Position numbers and translations under genes: made by a program | Shown here: positions 61,429 to 64,000 of the stretch, piece after piece | Position numbering within the stretch: the first letter of the stretch is position 1 | How the letters are laid out: the number at the start of each line of letters is the position of its first letter | DNA from: GCA-2709075 sp038146865 | GTDB lineage: Bacteria; Pseudomonadota; Alphaproteobacteria; MPNO01; UBA2964 | DNA length: 64,000 nucleotides | Direction of reading: 5' to 3' | NCBI GenBank assembly: GCA_038146865.1 | Contig: JAYQSL010000001.1 | Coordinates: 186,001-250,000, forward strand | The notes under the pieces: model-generated | What the model was told of the DNA's origin: nothing | Seen by the model: the letters and a program-made list of their open reading frames with translations, nothing else | Databases searched by the model: none

Positions 61429-62187
61429 ATGCAAAAAAATGCTGGTACTCTTGATGACCTGCGGGATGTGATCGAGCGAGGGAGTCAAGGCGTTATATTT
61501 ACAGGGGCAGGAGTAAGTACAGAGTCTGGCATTCCCGACTTTCGAAGCCCTGGAGGGGTCTGGACTAAATATAAGCCAATCCAATTCAAAGAATTCATTG
61601 CTTCCGAAGAGGCTAGAAGAGAGTCCTGGAGACGGAAGTTTGATGACTCTTATGGGTTCGAGGGGGCAACTCCAAATAGAGGTCACCGAGCTATTGCCAA
61701 ATTAGTCGCCGATGGAAAAATTTCTTCGGTAATTACGCAAAATACCGATGGTTTGCATCAAGAATCGGGAATTTCTCAAGGGAGGGTTATCGAGCTTCAC
61801 GGAAATAGTACATACGCTAAATGTCTTGATTGCGGTCATAGGCATGAGCTTGCCGAGATTCGAGAATACTTTATTAGAGATGAGAGGCTCCCTATATGCG
61901 AGGTTTGTGGAGGGATCGTTAAAGCAGCCACCATATCTTTTGGTCAACCGATGCCAGAGCAACCAATGCGGCGTGCTCAAGAGGCAGCGCTCGGATGTGA
62001 TTTTTTTATCGCAGTGGGATCATCGTTACAGGTATATCCAGCGGCTGGGTTTCCAGAAATAGCGGCAAAAAACGGATCAATTCTGGCTATTCTTAATCGT
62101 GAAGAGACCCCTTTGGATCCAATTGCTGATTTAGTAATACATCGAGAGATTGGGCCTTCTCTTGGAGAGGTCGCAAATGTTAATTGA
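61429..62187 (+). CDS. NAD-dependent protein deacylase (sirtuin)
   Basis: A 253-residue sirtuin. Seen are VIFTGAGVSTESGIPDFRSPGGVW, TQNTDGLHQESGI, the catalytic IELHGNSTYA, and two Cys pairs (CLDCG and CEVCGG) for the structural zinc, then VGSSLQVYPAAGFPE. It removes acyl groups from lysines using NAD+. The acetyl-CoA synthetase at 10-11.9 kb is a classic sirtuin target in other bacteria. I start at the ATG at 61429, with GAGG five bases upstream; the frame extends 22 codons further up. Confidence 0.93.
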   Translation: MQKNAGTLDDLRDVIERGSQGVIFTGAGVSTESGIPDFRSPGGVWTKYKPIQFKEFIASEEARRESWRRKFDDSYGFEGATPNRGHRAIAKLVADGKISSVITQNTDGLHQESGISQGRVIELHGNSTYAKCLDCGHRHELAEIREYFIRDERLPICEVCGGIVKAATISFGQPMPEQPMRRAQEAALGCDFFIAVGSSLQVYPAAGFPEIAAKNGSILAILNREETPLDPIADLVIHREIGPSLGEVANVN

Positions 62188-62215
62188 AAATCTGATTGCT
62201 GCATGAGGTGGATCT

Positions 62216-62758
62216 TTGAGGGGATATTTTGGCATTGGGGTGGAAGGGCTCAGCAAACCTTTGAATGCGGGAAATCTCTATCGTTCTGCCCACGCTTTCG
62301 GTGCTAGTTTTGTTTTTACGATCGGCGCTGCTTACAAGGCCGACATTCGAAAGTCAGATACTTCTGCTTCTGATGGTCAGGTTCCATTCTATGAATTTGA
62401 GGAACTTGATGCGGTTCGGCTTCCGAAAGGGTGTTCGCTGGTCGGAGTGGAGATAACAGATGAGGCTGTGGCGCTGCCCAGTTTTTGTCATCCTCGGTGC
62501 GCGGCCTATATCTTGGGTATGGAACGGGGCAGTTTGTCACCTGCTGTGACTCAATGCTGCGATCACGTTGTTAAGATTCCAACTAATTTTTCGCTGAATG
62601 TTGCAACTGCCGGAGCAATAGTAATGTATGATCGGCTAATATCATTGCAGCGATATGCCGCTCGTCCAGTAACACCCTTGGGTCCAATAGAACCGCTTCC
62701 TGATCATGTTTTTGGGGAACCATTAAGACGTCGCCGAGATCAGCCTCAAGAGAGTTAA
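62216..62758 (+). CDS. SpoU-type RNA 2'-O-methyltransferase family protein
   Basis: A 180-residue knotted methyltransferase of the SpoU/TrmH family. It has GVEGLSKPLNAGNLYRSAHAFGA (motif 1, Asn and Arg), the motif 2 MERGSLSPAV, and motif 3 KIPTNFSLNVATAGAIVMYDRL. It methylates a ribose 2'-OH in tRNA or rRNA; the target is not clear. The start is TTG at 62216 with GAGGTGG about six bases upstream. The length is short but complete for this subfamily. It lies 28 bases after the sirtuin stop. Confidence 0.87.
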   Translation: MRGYFGIGVEGLSKPLNAGNLYRSAHAFGASFVFTIGAAYKADIRKSDTSASDGQVPFYEFEELDAVRLPKGCSLVGVEITDEAVALPSFCHPRCAAYILGMERGSLSPAVTQCCDHVVKIPTNFSLNVATAGAIVMYDRLISLQRYAARPVTPLGPIEPLPDHVFGEPLRRRRDQPQES

Positions 62759-62764
62759 AAAATT

Positions 62765-63289
62765 ATGAACCTTTCAAGAATAATTTTCGCAATGGGTGCC
62801 TTAATTTTATTTGCTGGTTTGACGTGTCCCCAATTGACGTTTGCCGCACCAAAAATAGTGCACAAAGGGGGGAATTGGATTAGCTCAGTATTACAGACTA
62901 AAAAGGGCAAGATATGTTTTGTGCATGGGGAGCCGAGCAAGTCCTCGGGTAAATATAAGCGGCGCGGGCGAACTTATCTCCAAGTTACCCACCGCCCTAA
63001 AGAAAAAATTTTCGATGAGTTTTCTATTACAGCAGGTTACCCCTACAAAAAAGAAAGTGAAATTACCGCAGAAATCGATGGACAAAAGCGAAAACTATTT
63101 ACCAGCGGTGGCTCCGCTTGGTCGTATTCTGCCAAGGAGGATCGGGCTTTAGTAAAAGCTATGCGAGGGGGTCGTCAGTTGGTGATCAGAGGCGTGTCGG
63201 CGCTTGGTACAGTAACAACTGATAGATACTCACTAATTGGTTTTACTACGGCTTATATTGCTTCAAAAAACGCATGCGGTGTGAAGTAG
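62765..63289 (+). CDS. Invasion associated locus B (IalB) family secreted protein
   Basis: A 174-residue protein with a signal peptide (about 1-27, ending FAAPK), then GGNWISSV, two conserved cysteines (CFVHGEPSKSSG and NACGVK), VTHRPKEKIFDEFSI, AWSYSAKEDRALVKAMRGGRQLVIRG and GFTTAYIASKNAC. This is the IalB family, exported proteins common in Alphaproteobacteria, first linked to Bartonella invasion but widely present in free-living marine relatives, where the role is unknown. It lies six bases downstream of the SpoU gene. Confidence 0.9.
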   Translation: MNLSRIIFAMGALILFAGLTCPQLTFAAPKIVHKGGNWISSVLQTKKGKICFVHGEPSKSSGKYKRRGRTYLQVTHRPKEKIFDEFSITAGYPYKKESEITAEIDGQKRKLFTSGGSAWSYSAKEDRALVKAMRGGRQLVIRGVSALGTVTTDRYSLIGFTTAYIASKNACGVK

Positions 63290-63358
63290 TGCTATCGGGA
63301 ATGAAGAAAGTTTTCGAGAAGACTATTTGGTAGCATTTTTGAAATAAGGAATTAGAAA

Positions 63359-64000
63359 ATGGCTGATGGTTTCAATCCTCGACGGGCCTATGAATTGGAG
63401 GGTCGTGTTATTATCGTTACAGGGGGGGGCACTGGTATTGGTATGGTCTACAGCCGAAAGCTGGCTGAGGCCGGAGCAAAAGTTGTCCTTGCTGACATAG
63501 CAGCTGAGGAGGCAGAAAAGGTCGCGGATGAAATTAGGGAGTCCGGGGGCGATGCCCTTTCCATAACCACTGATGTCAAAGACGAGGTCATGGTGGAAAA
63601 AATGGTTAGCCTAACAATAGAAAAATATGGTCAAGTTAATGGTCTTATTAATAACGCCTCTATGATGAGTGTCTTGCCGAGGGGAGATTGGTTCAATATT
63701 CCGCCAGATGAGTGGGACTCAGTAATGCAGGTGAATTTGAAAGGAATTTTCCTCTGTTGCCGAGCGGTTTATCCCCATATGAGAAACCAAGGTGGCGGGA
63801 GGATCGTGAATATTTCCTCTAGTCGTATTTGGGAGGGTCAGCCAAATCGGTTGCATTACACGACCTCGAAGGCTGGAGTTATCGGTTTAACAAGAGCGCT
63901 CGCGCGGGAGGTTGGGGGTGATAATATTGGCGTTAATGCTGTTACTCCTGGTTTCACGTTGAGTGCTACACAAATTGCGAGCTCATCCTCTAATTACATG
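63359..64000 (+). CDS. Short-chain dehydrogenase/reductase (3' truncated by window edge)
   Basis: The ATG at 63359 opens a frame to the end of the window (214 codons). The visible part has VIIVTGGGTGIGMVYSRKLAE, NNASMM, the catalytic HYTTSKAGVIGL lysine-tyrosine and NAVTPGF. It is a classical SDR lacking only its last roughly 40 residues. AAGGA about ten bases upstream supports the start. Substrate unknown. Confidence 0.93.
   Translation, partial: MADGFNPRRAYELEGRVIIVTGGGTGIGMVYSRKLAEAGAKVVLADIAAEEAEKVADEIRESGGDALSITTDVKDEVMVEKMVSLTIEKYGQVNGLINNASMMSVLPRGDWFNIPPDEWDSVMQVNLKGIFLCCRAVYPHMRNQGGGRIVNISSSRIWEGQPNRLHYTTSKAGVIGLTRALAREVGGDNIGVNAVTPGFTLSATQIASSSSNYM

Noticed and set aside
1..64000. 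CRISPR arrays, insertion sequences, prophage, rRNA genes
   Set aside because: No regularly spaced repeats, transposase or phage structural genes, or rRNA sequence were recognised.

Overview
The window looks like a chromosome segment of a free-living, probably marine, aerobic alphaproteobacterium of moderate GC content. The evidence is gene order and gene content. These include hemC-hemD-mitofilin/Mic60-like-hemY, the rpe-rsmB-htpX neighbourhood with a DUF1674/SDHAF4-like small gene, heparinase II/III near purH, an IalB-type secreted protein, and a tesA gene divergent from ybbA/ybbP-like ABC genes. No rRNA, CRISPR array, prophage or insertion sequence was seen.

Layout. 0-20 kb is mostly core: the end of a polysaccharide deacetylase, two tandem cupin genes, a decayed UMF1-type MFS transporter, purH, an O-antigen-ligase-like membrane protein, a frameshifted heparinase-like gene, rpe, rsmB, htpX, a 49-codon SDHAF4-like gene, acs, a small Rieske protein, an EVE protein, gpsA, tsaD, then hemC-hemD-mitofilin-hemY and tRNA-Thr(CGT). 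20-24.3 kb is mixed: an FkbM methyltransferase, an orphan gene, a fasciclin protein, an amidohydrolase and an EamA permease. 24.3-49.2 kb is catabolic accessory DNA. It holds two Old-Yellow-Enzyme paralogues and a tight seven-gene cluster (EamA permease, UbiD decarboxylase, DUF35 protein, SCP2/SCPx-type thiolase, lone CoxL-like molybdenum subunit, family III CoA-transferase, crotonase). It also holds a PduO adenosyltransferase, a 4,5-dihydroxyphthalate-decarboxylase-like protein, two AEC permeases, a CocE/NonD hydrolase, VOC, FAH and amidohydrolase proteins, a CoA-transferase plus citryl-CoA-lyase-like pair, an SDR and a Rieske oxygenase. 49-55 kb returns to housekeeping-type genes (Bax inhibitor-1, ABC exporter, tesA, a frameshifted FIST gene). 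55-64 kb has an Lrp/AsnC regulator, an LMW phosphatase, four EamA permeases around a TauD/TfdA dioxygenase, a sirtuin, a SpoU methyltransferase, an IalB protein and the start of an SDR.

How the genes may work together. The 26.8-35.3 kb cluster has the parts for uptake, CoA activation, molybdenum-dependent hydroxylation or dehydrogenation, prFMN-dependent (de)carboxylation and C-C cleavage of a cyclic or aromatic carboxylate. The substrate cannot be read from sequence. The pair at 45.1-47.1 kb looks like a second CoA-activation and lyase module.

Three genes are broken (UMF1 transporter, heparinase, FIST) and the 3' end of hemY carries a perfect 157-bp duplication. Either recent decay or assembly/base-call errors could explain the two single-base breaks and the duplication. 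The transporter, with a large deletion plus a second shift, is a real remnant. Start codons were moved to internal ATGs where a Shine-Dalgarno-like sequence or family alignment favoured them; each case is stated in its entry.
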